NCBI GenBank assembly: GCA_028285035.1
Contig: JANQQF010000094.1
Coordinates: forward strand, 92,251 to 156,250
Reading direction: 5' to 3'
Length of the DNA: 64,000 bases
Origin: Phycisphaerae bacterium
GTDB lineage: Bacteria; Chloroflexota; Anaerolineae; 4572-78; J111
Within the stretch, counting starts at the first letter, position 1. Every line of letters begins with the position of its first letter. Below, piece by piece: positions 27,001-33,559 of this stretch. Position numbers and translations under genes: made by a program. The notes below the pieces were generated by a model, which saw only the letters and a program-made list of their open reading frames with translations, was not told the DNA's origin and made no database searches.

Positions 27001-27254
27001 TCCTCACCTCGCTCCGGACTGCTACGCAGGACAATCGGCGGCGTGGTCGTCTGCTGCTGAGGACGGTTCAATTCCGCTGAGGTAATCGGCTCGGCAGGGG
27101 CAACAGGCTGGCCTGCTGCCTGAACTACAACGACAGGCTCGGCTGGCTCAGGCAGTGTGTCCACTTCTGGTGTAACACTTGGTGCACAACTAAACAGTAA
27201 AATACAAAGTATGGCAAAAATTGTTAGCATTCGGGGGGTGTATTGATGGCTCAT
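21087..27254 (-). CDS. Bacterial alpha-2-macroglobulin family lipoprotein
   Basis: A 2055-residue exported lipoprotein (lipobox LFSC, cysteine 23) acting as a protease trap on the cell surface. The N-terminal 500 residues hold several Ig-like Big_5 modules (VELVFDQPMDRDSV, VISLTFNQPMDREN). Macroglobulin domains follow, including FYTDRTIYRPGQTVHFKGIL, a classic MG2 strand. In the thioester domain EYECTEQTVSRFLPN near residue 1558 carries CxEQ, so the thioester bond should form. The alpha-toroid helices follow with GGWGWWVRD, and then the receptor-binding-like end. No pbpC, its usual partner in Proteobacteria, is nearby. A SIMPL remnant directly follows the stop. Confidence 0.93.
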   Translation of the reverse strand: MSHQYTPRMLTIFAILCILLFSCAPSVTPEVDTLPEPAEPVVVVQAAGQPVAPAEPITSAELNRPQQQTTTPPIVLRSSPERGEEQPLDAPIELVFDQPMDRDSVERAFAIEPGASVDGTFEWLDDQTVRFILTNGYERGERYRVRLVETAESATGVPLQRPFELRFSAAGFLEVTNVQPADGTSEVLPNTVVTVLFNRPVVPLNAIENLDSLPDPLTFVPPVTGEGEWLNTSIYAFTPDEGFDPATEYTARISRGLQDALGATELEDDFEWRFNTFNPFVVASTPRDGDIYLSPTPVISLTFNQPMDRENVEANFSLTDEATGVPVSGQFTWQEIGSDPVDEEGLPGYYDYKYDDGGGALSVGVETVGFRPDEELDLGAIYSVNLPEGTRGALAQAETQSPFFSSFTVTPYPEVVSSYPADGDDSVDPWTSLDITFNAPINPNSVVIGENLLIDPTVAVTQVFTYWWRSDTRMEVSFPTEASSSYEVTLAPGIEGRYGHPTQESTTVAWSTRAQSPLLFLHSPGRIANYNAYTDTLAFITVRNIGQVDFALYEMSTGDFVQVAGDGWWDFWDGYLPSSRDLVGEWSIETKPELNQNAVYGIDIAEKSEIGGDLPPGIYYLRASYDLENVYDPAQGYTFNDSLERMVLLVSPYNVTLKTSTEEALAWVTDLQSGQPVPDVPVTLAFDNESALLTSETDADGVATFEYDQRENAFEARFAFVGNYDSVDDDFAVATNRWSDGIERYEFDNVSTEDYQQPYNAHFYTDRTIYRPGQTVHFKGILRADNDANYSLPTAASMAQVYVYDSQGKELFNDELSISEMGTINGSIALDENASLGFYSIEITYDEDNYFYDDFQVAAYRKPEFLVSVETDKAEYSPGEMVKVTAQAEFFSGGPVSEAEVRWTLLSDDYFFRYDGDGFYDFTDYDFSRRNFDNFISGFGERIADGEGVTDGDGRFTFEVEADIADKISSQRFTVEVVVTDLNNQEVASQAEAVVHKGLFYIGLQPERYVGQAEENSPVNVIVVDWDSNPVADQEVQVVFSEHNWYSVQKQYDDGSFYWDSVVENIPVFTTTVTTDAQGEAIADFEPPNGGIYKITASGIDDEDNEVRSSTFTWISGRRYVNWRQENNDRLELVTDQRDYEVGDVATILVPHPYSGTVQALVTLERGHIYEHFVMELPTNSEQLEIPITEAMVPNMYVSVVVVKGVDEADLLPSFKVGYASLPIKTDSKELQITLTPNKGPEEMYQPGEAIEYFVNVTDVQGQPVKSELSLALVDKAVLTLSPETPGQLLSTFWRNRGLGVQTGSGLTLAIDRVNLAVAPEAKGGGGGFDEGFGVVRGDFKDTALWVADLVTDENGEGVIETNLPDNLTTWTLTGKGVTGADTLVGEGTVEVVSTKPLLVRSVAPRFFVVGDEATLGMIVQNNTNEELELEARFEAEGLTIEPLSEPILTLAPQERVRVDYQVEVGDSQNVTLTMGAKSTDDEYGDALTFDLPVYRFSTPETVATVGILEEDGTRTEGIALPASFDPTQGDLSINIDPSLAAGMRDGLDYLEHFEYECTEQTVSRFLPNVFTYRAYKQLNLENPELEEKLPSLVSVGLQRLYSQQHFDGGWGWWVRDDSNPFLTAYVLLGLVEADRAGFSVDENAIFSAVDYLQASLITPTDVQASWRVNRQAFILYALAEAGSGDMGRNVALFNQRENLDLFGRAYLALAMHILDPEADQIDTLLNDINSAAIVSATGAHWEEANVDYFSMNTDTRSTAIIIAALSRLDPDNGLLPNAVRWLMTIRENGGHWETTQETAWAIIGLTDWMVTTGELDGEYRWAVTLNGDSLGDDSVGAENIDETTKLQVEVGELLVDTVNRLAIDRDPLGSDVTGSPGNLYYAAYLTYYKPVQEVNALERGIIVSRQYRLVGDEEEKAISEAKVGDVVEVKLTLIAPNDLHYVIVEDPLPAGAEAIDTSLATTSVVGEQPEISRTDRRSPWGGRGYGWWYFSHAELRDEKAVLFATFLPRGTYEYTYQIRASLPGEFRVIPTHAEEMYFPEVFGRGDGGFFRITE

Positions 27255-27544
27255 CTCGGGGTCTCTTTCCTCAAGTTACTAATAAATCATCCAAGCTAAG
27301 TTGGAGATTGTTAGTGTGTAGGGTGCAACTTAAATTTCACACTACGCATTATGTACTACGTTCTACGTCCTCAATCTGTTCCGTTATTTCACTCCCAATC
27401 CTACCACACCTCCCTCCATTTTTCTAGCCAATCAGCCAATGGTTGCCTGACGCTGGAAGCGTTGGGTTGGCGTTGGGGATAAGGCCTAAAATCCATTACA
27501 AAAAACCTATCCACCTCACCAGCCACAACCCTATTAACCTGACT
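27255..27544. other. Non-coding divergent intergenic region
   Basis: About 290 bp between the divergent alpha-2-macroglobulin and flavodoxin genes. It contains a short imperfect tandem run of ACTACG-like units near 27340-27370 and pyrimidine-rich sequence, but no ORF, hairpin or clear promoter that I can support. The operator-like repeat before the flavodoxin gene is listed separately. Confidence 0.5.
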
Positions 27545-27572
27545 GATACAATTCCCCCAACCGTATTGTATC
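27545..27572 (+). promoter_or_regulatory. Operator-like inverted repeat before the flavodoxin gene
   Basis: GATACAAT (27545-27552) and ATTGTATC (27565-27572) are perfect 8-bp inverted half-sites with centres 20 bp apart, two helical turns. They lie just upstream of the AAAGGAG ribosome site. A related GATACA/TGTATC pair precedes the lipase gene. Confidence 0.45.
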
Positions 27573-27591
27573 CTTAAGAAAGGAGACTATC

Positions 27592-28140
27592 ATGCACCAC
27601 AAAATTTTGGTCACATACGCTAGCAAATATGGCGCAACCTGCGACATTGCGCAAAAAATTGGTGAAACATTACAAGAATTAGAATTATCCGTTGATATTC
27701 GTCCCGTGGATGAGGTAGGTGACATTACCCCATATGAAACTGTGGTTTTGGGGAGCGCCGTCTACTTTGGGCAGTGGCGCAAAGCCGCCGGAAAATTTTT
27801 AAAGACCCACGAAACATTATTAGCCAAACGACAGGTCTGGCTTTTTTCCAGCGGGCCAACTGGCACGGGGAATACCACCGAGTTGATGGATGGCTGGCAG
27901 TTTCCAAAGAATTTACAAGCTGTTGCTGATCGAATTCAACCCCGTGACATTACGGTGTTTCATGGTGTCCTTGATCCAAAGCGACTAAATATTATCGAAA
28001 GCTGGATCACAAAAAATGTTAAAGCTTCGATTGGTGATTTTCGAGATTGGGAAGGTGTTAAAGATTGGGCAACACAGATTGCCAAGGCCCAGTCAAGTAC
28101 AAAACAAACAGAGCTAACATTGGACATCATTGCAAAATAG
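27592..28140 (+). CDS. Flavodoxin-domain protein (HemG-like)
   Basis: A 182-residue flavodoxin-like protein. The FMN phosphate loop is TYASKYGATCDIAQKI at residues 8-23, followed by LGSAVYFGQWRKAAGKFL and WLFSSGPTG. These match the flavodoxin_5 group that includes menaquinone-dependent protoporphyrinogen oxidase HemG. No other heme genes are nearby, so that exact role is not supported. It should bind FMN and carry electrons in the cytoplasm. The ribosome site AGAAAGGAG is strong. Confidence 0.8.
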   Translation: MHHKILVTYASKYGATCDIAQKIGETLQELELSVDIRPVDEVGDITPYETVVLGSAVYFGQWRKAAGKFLKTHETLLAKRQVWLFSSGPTGTGNTTELMDGWQFPKNLQAVADRIQPRDITVFHGVLDPKRLNIIESWITKNVKASIGDFRDWEGVKDWATQIAKAQSSTKQTELTLDIIAK

Positions 28141-28193
28141 ATTTTATTATTCAATCTGCCGACATCTCCAGCCTGCTTGCCTGCTTATTCCCC

Positions 28194-28222
28194 TTGACAC
28201 CCCCTTTATTCTCTGATACAGT
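28194..28222 (+). promoter_or_regulatory. Promoter with overlapping operator before the lipase gene
   Basis: TTGACA (28194-28199) and TACAGT (28217-28222) are 17 bp apart. The -10 box overlaps an inverted repeat, TGATACA (28214-28220) with TGTATCA (28231-28237), so a bound repressor would block polymerase. Confidence 0.5.
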
Positions 28223-28324
28223 GAAACCATTGTATCAATCCCTAGGCGAAACAGAAGAATACTCCAGAAAAACGCATTGTAGCTGTTTTTGTTTGTGAAA
28301 CCCTATCTTACAGGAGAGATATTT

Positions 28325-29185
28325 ATGGCAAATCACGCTGATGTTTTAGTTAGCACTGAATTTAGTTGGGAGGCTGCGCTTGCTTTGGCCGAGTGTAGTA
28401 AGTTAGTCTATCAAAATTCAGATACCATCAAATCAAAAATGACCGGTGAATGGGGGTATGACGATGTGACCTTTATCGCTGATGGTGACACCGAACTATT
28501 CGTAGCCAATAAGGATGATAAAGTTGTCATCGCCTTCCGAGGCACAGCGGGCAAAGATGATTGGCTCAACAACTTTAAAGTGGTTGGTACCAACGATTTC
28601 AGCTTTGGTCGGGTCCATTCTGGATTTTATCAGGCCTTTGACATCGCAAAAACCGATTTGGTTGATACCTTGAATAACCTCGGCAGCGACAAAAGGATTT
28701 GGGTCACCGGACACAGCTTGGGCGGAGCACTCTCAGCCATGTGTCTAGCCGGGATCAAAGAAACGCATTACGATCAGATACAAGCCTGCTACACATTTGG
28801 ACAACCCAGGGTTGGGTATAGTGGATTTGTCAATTTTATCAAAGAAAATTACGCTGGGCGCTATTTCCGCTTTGTTAATGATGATGATGTCGTGCCTCGT
28901 ATCCCGCCAGTCTATAAGCACGTTGGCGATTTAATCCATTTTGATCCAGAGGGTTACTTGCTCTATCCGCCAGAAGATGATGGGACTGACGGGATGACGC
29001 GTGGGATTGATGCAGAACCTGACACTGAACCCCCTGCCATGACTGAAGAAGAGTTCGAGAAGTTTCTAGAGGATAATGCAGAAGGGCTTGAGGAAGAGTC
29101 CACTCGCGGCCTCCTGCCAAGCGTGAACGATCATTATATGCCTAACTACATCAACAAGATTAAGTTTCAGCTAGGGGATGAGTGA
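28325..29185 (+). CDS. Lipase family protein (class 3 lipase, alpha/beta hydrolase)
   Basis: A 286-residue protein. IAFRGTAGKDDWLNNFK precedes the nucleophile elbow VTGHSLGGALSA (GHSLGG near residue 128). An aspartate lies in FRFVNDDDVVPRIPP, and a late histidine in VNDHYMPNYI may complete the triad. This is the Lipase_3 pattern, acting on acylglycerols or related esters. No signal peptide is visible, so it may be intracellular or leave by another route. An acidic, glutamate-rich segment (about 245-265) is unusual. The ATG at 28325 has AGGAGAG upstream; a TTG start at 28289 is possible but lacks one. A strong terminator follows at 29321. Confidence 0.87.
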   Translation: MANHADVLVSTEFSWEAALALAECSKLVYQNSDTIKSKMTGEWGYDDVTFIADGDTELFVANKDDKVVIAFRGTAGKDDWLNNFKVVGTNDFSFGRVHSGFYQAFDIAKTDLVDTLNNLGSDKRIWVTGHSLGGALSAMCLAGIKETHYDQIQACYTFGQPRVGYSGFVNFIKENYAGRYFRFVNDDDVVPRIPPVYKHVGDLIHFDPEGYLLYPPEDDGTDGMTRGIDAEPDTEPPAMTEEEFEKFLEDNAEGLEEESTRGLLPSVNDHYMPNYINKIKFQLGDE

Positions 29186-29320
29186 AACGAAGAATGATCG
29201 TTGGCTTTGTTGGTGTTATGGTACATGTGTTAGGTGGATAGGGCACTTCACCTGCCCACGCTTGCCATGCAGGTTATACTAGTGGTGGTGGGTGTTTAGA
29301 CTGTAATTTTCCGATAATTG

Positions 29321-29357
29321 AAAAAACACGCCTCGCCTTAACCGAGGCGTGTTTTTT
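29321..29357. terminator. Strong intrinsic terminator after the lipase gene
   Basis: Arms AAAAAACACGCCTCG and CGAGGCGTGTTTTTT form a perfect 15-bp stem with a 7-nt loop. T runs occur on both strands; the natural use is termination of the lipase transcript. Confidence 0.92.
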
Positions 29358-29460
29358 GTTAATAGCAGGGTACAATGGCGTATGAATTTCTGATTGCCTA
29401 CAAATCAAGTGTTGATGTATACTTGAGGCTTATCTCAAAATGCATTTTGAAAGGCAGTCA

Positions 29461-30714
29461 ATGACGCAACAGGACTTAAAGCAACCCTTAAGCGAGTATC
29501 TACAAGAGAATCTTCCCTTTTACCTCGATATGCTCAAGCAGATGGTGGCCATCAACAGCTTTACAGCCAACCCAAAGGGAGTCAATTCGGTTGGTGAGCT
29601 AACCGCCGAATTTTTCACCGAGCTCGGTTTTACACCACGCTACATCCCAGCGGTCAACCCCCTCTTTGGCAGGCACGTCGTTCTGACTCGGCCCGGCCGA
29701 AAGCCCCATAAAATTGGCCTAGTCTCTCATCTCGATACAGTCTTTACAAAGGAAGAGGAGGTTCGGAACAACTTCTTCTGGCAGGAAGTCGGCGATAAAA
29801 TTTATGGGCCGGGCACCAATGATATCAAGGGAGGTACCGTGATGATTTACATGGTGCTCGCCGCCCTACGCAAATTTGTCCCAGAGCTGTATAATGATGT
29901 CACCTGGGTTATTCTGCTGAATGCGGCTGAGGAGGAGCTGGTCGAGGATTTTGGCCGAATCTGCCAACGTGTGTTAAGCGAACACGGCCTAGCTTGTCTC
30001 GTCTTTGAAAGCGGCGAGCAGAATGAACGGGGTTACTCAATTGTCACCTCTCGCAAAGGTCGGGCTGATTATCGCATCGTCATTGAAGGTCGGGGGGCCC
30101 ACGCTGGCTCAAACCATAAAGATGGGGCCAATGCCTTGGTTCAGCTAGCCCATACGATCCAAAAAGTTGCGGCGTTGACTGATTATGAACGTGAGTTGAC
30201 CTACAACGTTGGTGTCGCCACAGGAGGCACCGTTGTCAATCGTGTCCCCCATCAAGCCACCGCAATGGTTGAGATGCGCACCTTTTCGCCAGAGGTCTTT
30301 CGGGATGGCGTAGCAAAAATGTTGGCGCTCAATGGTCAGTCGGATGTTACGAGTGCCGAGGGCGATTTTACAACTGGAGTCAGTATCAAGCTACGCAACG
30401 AAACAGCACCTTGGGGGCCAAATGAGGAAAGCGATAGCTTATTGAAAATTTGGCAGGAAGCAGCCAAAAATTTGGAACAGAAAGTTTTCCCTGAAGCCCG
30501 AGGGGGGTTGAGTGATGGTAATTGGGTGTGGCGCACTGTGCCCACGATTGATGGTCTTGGGCCGATTGGAGGCTGTTCTCATTGTTCGCAACAAGCCCCA
30601 GAAATCAACAAAGAGCAAGAATACGTGTTGCGCTCTTCATTTGTTCCCAAAGCAATGCTCAATGTTCAAGCGATCATAAAATTGGCTGAAACATTATTAA
30701 AAAAAGGAGATTAG
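29461..30714 (+). CDS. M20-family metallopeptidase (ArgE/DapE/carboxypeptidase G2-like)
   Basis: A 417-residue zinc amidohydrolase. Metal-site blocks are visible: LVSHLDTVF, GPGTNDIKGG with the bridging aspartate, NAAEEELVEDFG with the catalytic glutamate, and FESGEQN. The dimerisation-lid block GRGGARAHAGSNH-type (here EGRGAHAGSNHKDGAN) is also present. It should remove C-terminal or amide-linked amino acids in the cytoplasm. The ATG at 29461 has GAAAGG upstream and is preferred over 29440. The M24 peptidase gene starts 2 bp after its stop, so they form an operon for peptide or amino-acid use. Confidence 0.9.
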   Translation: MTQQDLKQPLSEYLQENLPFYLDMLKQMVAINSFTANPKGVNSVGELTAEFFTELGFTPRYIPAVNPLFGRHVVLTRPGRKPHKIGLVSHLDTVFTKEEEVRNNFFWQEVGDKIYGPGTNDIKGGTVMIYMVLAALRKFVPELYNDVTWVILLNAAEEELVEDFGRICQRVLSEHGLACLVFESGEQNERGYSIVTSRKGRADYRIVIEGRGAHAGSNHKDGANALVQLAHTIQKVAALTDYERELTYNVGVATGGTVVNRVPHQATAMVEMRTFSPEVFRDGVAKMLALNGQSDVTSAEGDFTTGVSIKLRNETAPWGPNEESDSLLKIWQEAAKNLEQKVFPEARGGLSDGNWVWRTVPTIDGLGPIGGCSHCSQQAPEINKEQEYVLRSSFVPKAMLNVQAIIKLAETLLKKGD

Positions 30715-30715
30715 C

Positions 30716-31843
30716 GTGTCTATGATAGATCCTTCTATGAAAGCCCTTTCAGATGAACGTCTGAAAAATTTACAAACAGAGATGTCCGCAACCAGGATTG
30801 ATTTGGTGGCTATCGCCCCTACAGCGAATATGCGTTACCTGCTTGGCTTCGCCCCTCTCGCGGATGAACGTCCGACCTATCTGTTGGTCAGCCAAGACAG
30901 CTATCAGATGGTCATCCCTACCTTAAATGCTGATCAAGTAGAAAGCCACACAGGCCGCACGTCAATGCGTTGGGCCGACGCGATAGGGCCAGAACCCACC
31001 CTGACAAACGCACTTGACGAGCTTGGCATCAAGCCCAAGGGCATTGTAGCGGCTGATGACAGTATGCGGACGGATGCCTTCTTGTTGCTTCAACGCATCA
31101 TTCAACCACAACAATCGCTTGTGGCTGGAACATTGATGTCCAAATTGCGGATGCTAAAATCAGAAGCAGAGTTGGATTTACTAGCCCAAGCTGCTGATTT
31201 AGCCGACCGAGCGGTGGCAGCTGGGGCCGAGTTCTGCCGACCCGGCGTGACCGAGTTGCAGGTTGCCAGCCAGATCTCGGCCTTTTTCAAAGAGAATGGG
31301 GCTGAAATCGTCGATTTTACGCTGATCGCCTCTGGACCACATAGCGCTTTTCCTCATCACGAAATTGGTGAGCGTCAATTACAGATGGGTGATACCATCA
31401 TTATGGATATTGGGGCCACGTTGAATGGCTACAAATCAGACATCACCCGGGTAATTCAGTTGGGTGAGCCACCCGCAGAGGTGCAAAAGGTGTATGATAT
31501 TGTTCGAGCCGCTAATCAAGCCGGACGAGAGGCCGCCGTTGCTGGAGCCAAGGCTCGTGATGTAGACAACGCCACGCGCAAGGTGATCGAAGATGCGGGC
31601 TACGGCGAATACTTTTTCCATCGGACCGGCCACGGTCTCGGTATGGAAGTCCACGAGCCACCGTGGATCACCTCAGAAAGTGATACAATTTTAGAGCCGG
31701 GAATGGTTTTTTCAGTCGAGCCTGGAATTTATTTGAATGGGCAATTTGGCATTCGTATTGAGGACATCGTGGCGGTCACCCCTGAGGGACCGTGCCGGAA
31801 TTTGACAGGCACAAGCCACGATTTGATTGTTAAGCGGTTTTAG
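30716..31843 (+). CDS. M24-family Xaa-Pro dipeptidase/aminopeptidase
   Basis: A 375-residue pita-bread-fold peptidase. The N-terminal creatinase-like domain (1-150) contains YLLGFAPLADERPTYLLV. The catalytic domain shows all metal-ligand blocks: IMDIGATLNGYKSDITRV (two aspartates), HRTGHGLGMEVHEPP (histidine), FSVEPGIY and GIRIEDIV (glutamates). It should cleave Xaa-Pro bonds. The GTG start has AAAAGGAG 6 bp upstream, inside the end of the M20 gene, so translation of the pair is closely linked. Confidence 0.92.
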   Translation: MSMIDPSMKALSDERLKNLQTEMSATRIDLVAIAPTANMRYLLGFAPLADERPTYLLVSQDSYQMVIPTLNADQVESHTGRTSMRWADAIGPEPTLTNALDELGIKPKGIVAADDSMRTDAFLLLQRIIQPQQSLVAGTLMSKLRMLKSEAELDLLAQAADLADRAVAAGAEFCRPGVTELQVASQISAFFKENGAEIVDFTLIASGPHSAFPHHEIGERQLQMGDTIIMDIGATLNGYKSDITRVIQLGEPPAEVQKVYDIVRAANQAGREAAVAGAKARDVDNATRKVIEDAGYGEYFFHRTGHGLGMEVHEPPWITSESDTILEPGMVFSVEPGIYLNGQFGIRIEDIVAVTPEGPCRNLTGTSHDLIVKRF

Positions 31844-31914
31844 GGTTTGTGTCCTTTAACAGAAAAAATTCTATGAGCGCATTTGGCAATTACGAACTTG
31901 ACGAAAGGTGAGGG

Positions 31915-32010
31915 TGTCATTTCGATGACGAAGGAGGAGAAATCTTCCAGGTGGGGCTTTCAGGGCGACCAATCTAGAAGATTTCTCACCCTAACGGGTT
32001 CGAAATGACA
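31915..32010. repeat. MITE/REP-like element with two nested perfect inverted repeats
   Basis: A 96-bp element bounded by TGTCATTTCGA (31915-31925) and TCGAAATGACA (32000-32010), an 11-bp perfect inverted repeat. Inside lies a second 11-bp pair, GAGAAATCTTC (31937-31947) and GAAGATTTCTC (31977-31987). No coding capacity. It lies between the convergent M24 and paaK genes and may act as a bidirectional terminator. I saw no second copy in the window. Confidence 0.7.
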
Positions 32011-32046
32011 TGTCTATTACGCTTTTCACGAGTAACTCTACAAACC

Positions 32047-33387
32047 CTACAACTCTCTCTTATCCACTAGACGACGTAATTTACCGCCTTCACTGCGGGG
32101 GGCACCAAACGGAGGTAGCAAGGTCACTTGAGTATTGATCCCCAAGATATCGTGGATTTTGTGGGTTATGGTGCCTTCCAGTGTTTTTAGCTCGGCCACA
32201 CTCTCGGTAGTGTGTCCAGCAAAGACCTCATCGCCAATGTGGTTGAAGAAACCTTCAGCAACCTCAACCTGCACCTCCAATTTATCCAGTCGATTATCAC
32301 GGGTGACAATAATTTGGTGGTGAGGGGTGATGTTTTCAATCCCAGTCAGCGCTTCCTCGATTTGCGAGGGGAAAACGTTAACCCCACGGATGATGAGCAT
32401 ATCATCCACCCGACCGATAATACGAGACATTCGAGCGGAGGTACGACCACACCTACATTTCTCACGGTTGATCGAGGCTAAGTCACCTGTGCGATAGCGC
32501 ATCACAGGGAAGGCTTGCTTGGTCAAGGTGGTGAAGACCAACTCCCCTACCTCGCCATCAGCCACAGGCTGGCCTGTCTCGGGGTCAATGACCTCAACAA
32601 TAAAGTGATCCTCAAAGACGTGGGCCCCATCTTTGGCTTCAATACATTCATTGGAAACCCCCGGCCCAATCACCTCGCTCAAACCATAGATATTGACCGC
32701 ATCGACCTCTAAACGGGCTTCAATTTCTTGCCGCATTGCCTCAGTCCAAGGCTCGGCCCCCAAAACAAACGATTTGAGGTTGAGGCTTGAACGGTCAATG
32801 CCCGCCTCCTGCAAGGCATCGGCAATGGTTAGGGCATATGATGGGGTGCAAGAGAAAATGTGGCTACCAAAATCTTGCATCAATAGAATTTGGCGAGCCG
32901 TGTTCCCACCGGACACAGGCACAACGGTCAAGCCCAAGGCTTCACCGCCATAGTGCATTCCCAGGCCGCCAGTAAACAACCCATAGCCATAAGCATTTTG
33001 GAATATGTCGCCAGGCACAGCCCCACTCAAAGCCAGCGAACGGGCACACAATTCAGCCCAAGTCGCAATATCCTGGCGGGTATAGCCGACAACCGTTGGT
33101 TTGCCGGTCGTCCCAGATGAGGCATGAACACGCACGACGTCTTCACGGGGTACAGCAAATAAGCCAAAGGGGTAATTATCGCGCAGGTCACTCTTTTTTG
33201 TGAAGGGTAAACGGGTCAAATCCGCCAAATTTTTGATATCGTCCGGCTTCACACCAGCTTCATCAAACTTTTCTTTAGAAAAGGGGACGGTAGCATACAT
33301 TCGAGCCACAAGGGCCTGCAACCGCTCCGTTTGCAGCTTCTCGATGTCCTTCCGTGGCATCGTTTCCATTTCTTCATTAAAAATCAC
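32047..33387 (-). CDS. paaK: Phenylacetate-CoA ligase
   Basis: A 446-residue adenylate-forming ligase that activates phenylacetate or a similar aryl acid to its CoA thioester. Signatures: HASSGTTGKPTVVGYT (AMP-binding P-loop), NAYGYGLFTGGLGMHYG, VNIYGLSEVIGPGV and MRYRTGDL, then RIIGRVDDMLIIRGVNVFPSQIEEAL. The order and length are normal for PaaK. No other phenylacetate genes (paaABCDE, ring hydrolases) are in the window, so it may serve indolepyruvate or related amino-acid breakdown. The start is a GTG with GAGGA 9 bp upstream. Confidence 0.93.
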   Translation of the reverse strand: MIFNEEMETMPRKDIEKLQTERLQALVARMYATVPFSKEKFDEAGVKPDDIKNLADLTRLPFTKKSDLRDNYPFGLFAVPREDVVRVHASSGTTGKPTVVGYTRQDIATWAELCARSLALSGAVPGDIFQNAYGYGLFTGGLGMHYGGEALGLTVVPVSGGNTARQILLMQDFGSHIFSCTPSYALTIADALQEAGIDRSSLNLKSFVLGAEPWTEAMRQEIEARLEVDAVNIYGLSEVIGPGVSNECIEAKDGAHVFEDHFIVEVIDPETGQPVADGEVGELVFTTLTKQAFPVMRYRTGDLASINREKCRCGRTSARMSRIIGRVDDMLIIRGVNVFPSQIEEALTGIENITPHHQIIVTRDNRLDKLEVQVEVAEGFFNHIGDEVFAGHTTESVAELKTLEGTITHKIHDILGINTQVTLLPPFGAPRSEGGKLRRLVDKREL

Positions 33388-33559
33388 AGATCACATTCCT
33401 CATTGATGTGGAATAAGCAAACCGTCAAATTATTTTATTTGATTAGCCTGTCGTGTCCTATTATATATCGAAGTTGATTTTGCGGTCAAGATCGACAAGG
33501 CTGAAGAAGAAATCTATAATAGAAGAAACTTTTCAGGTTGAAGTATGGCTTTGTCCCCT

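Noticed and set aside
31915..32010. Possible CRISPR or attachment-site repeat
   Set aside because: It is a single pair of nested inverted repeats with no regular spacers, integrase or tRNA nearby.
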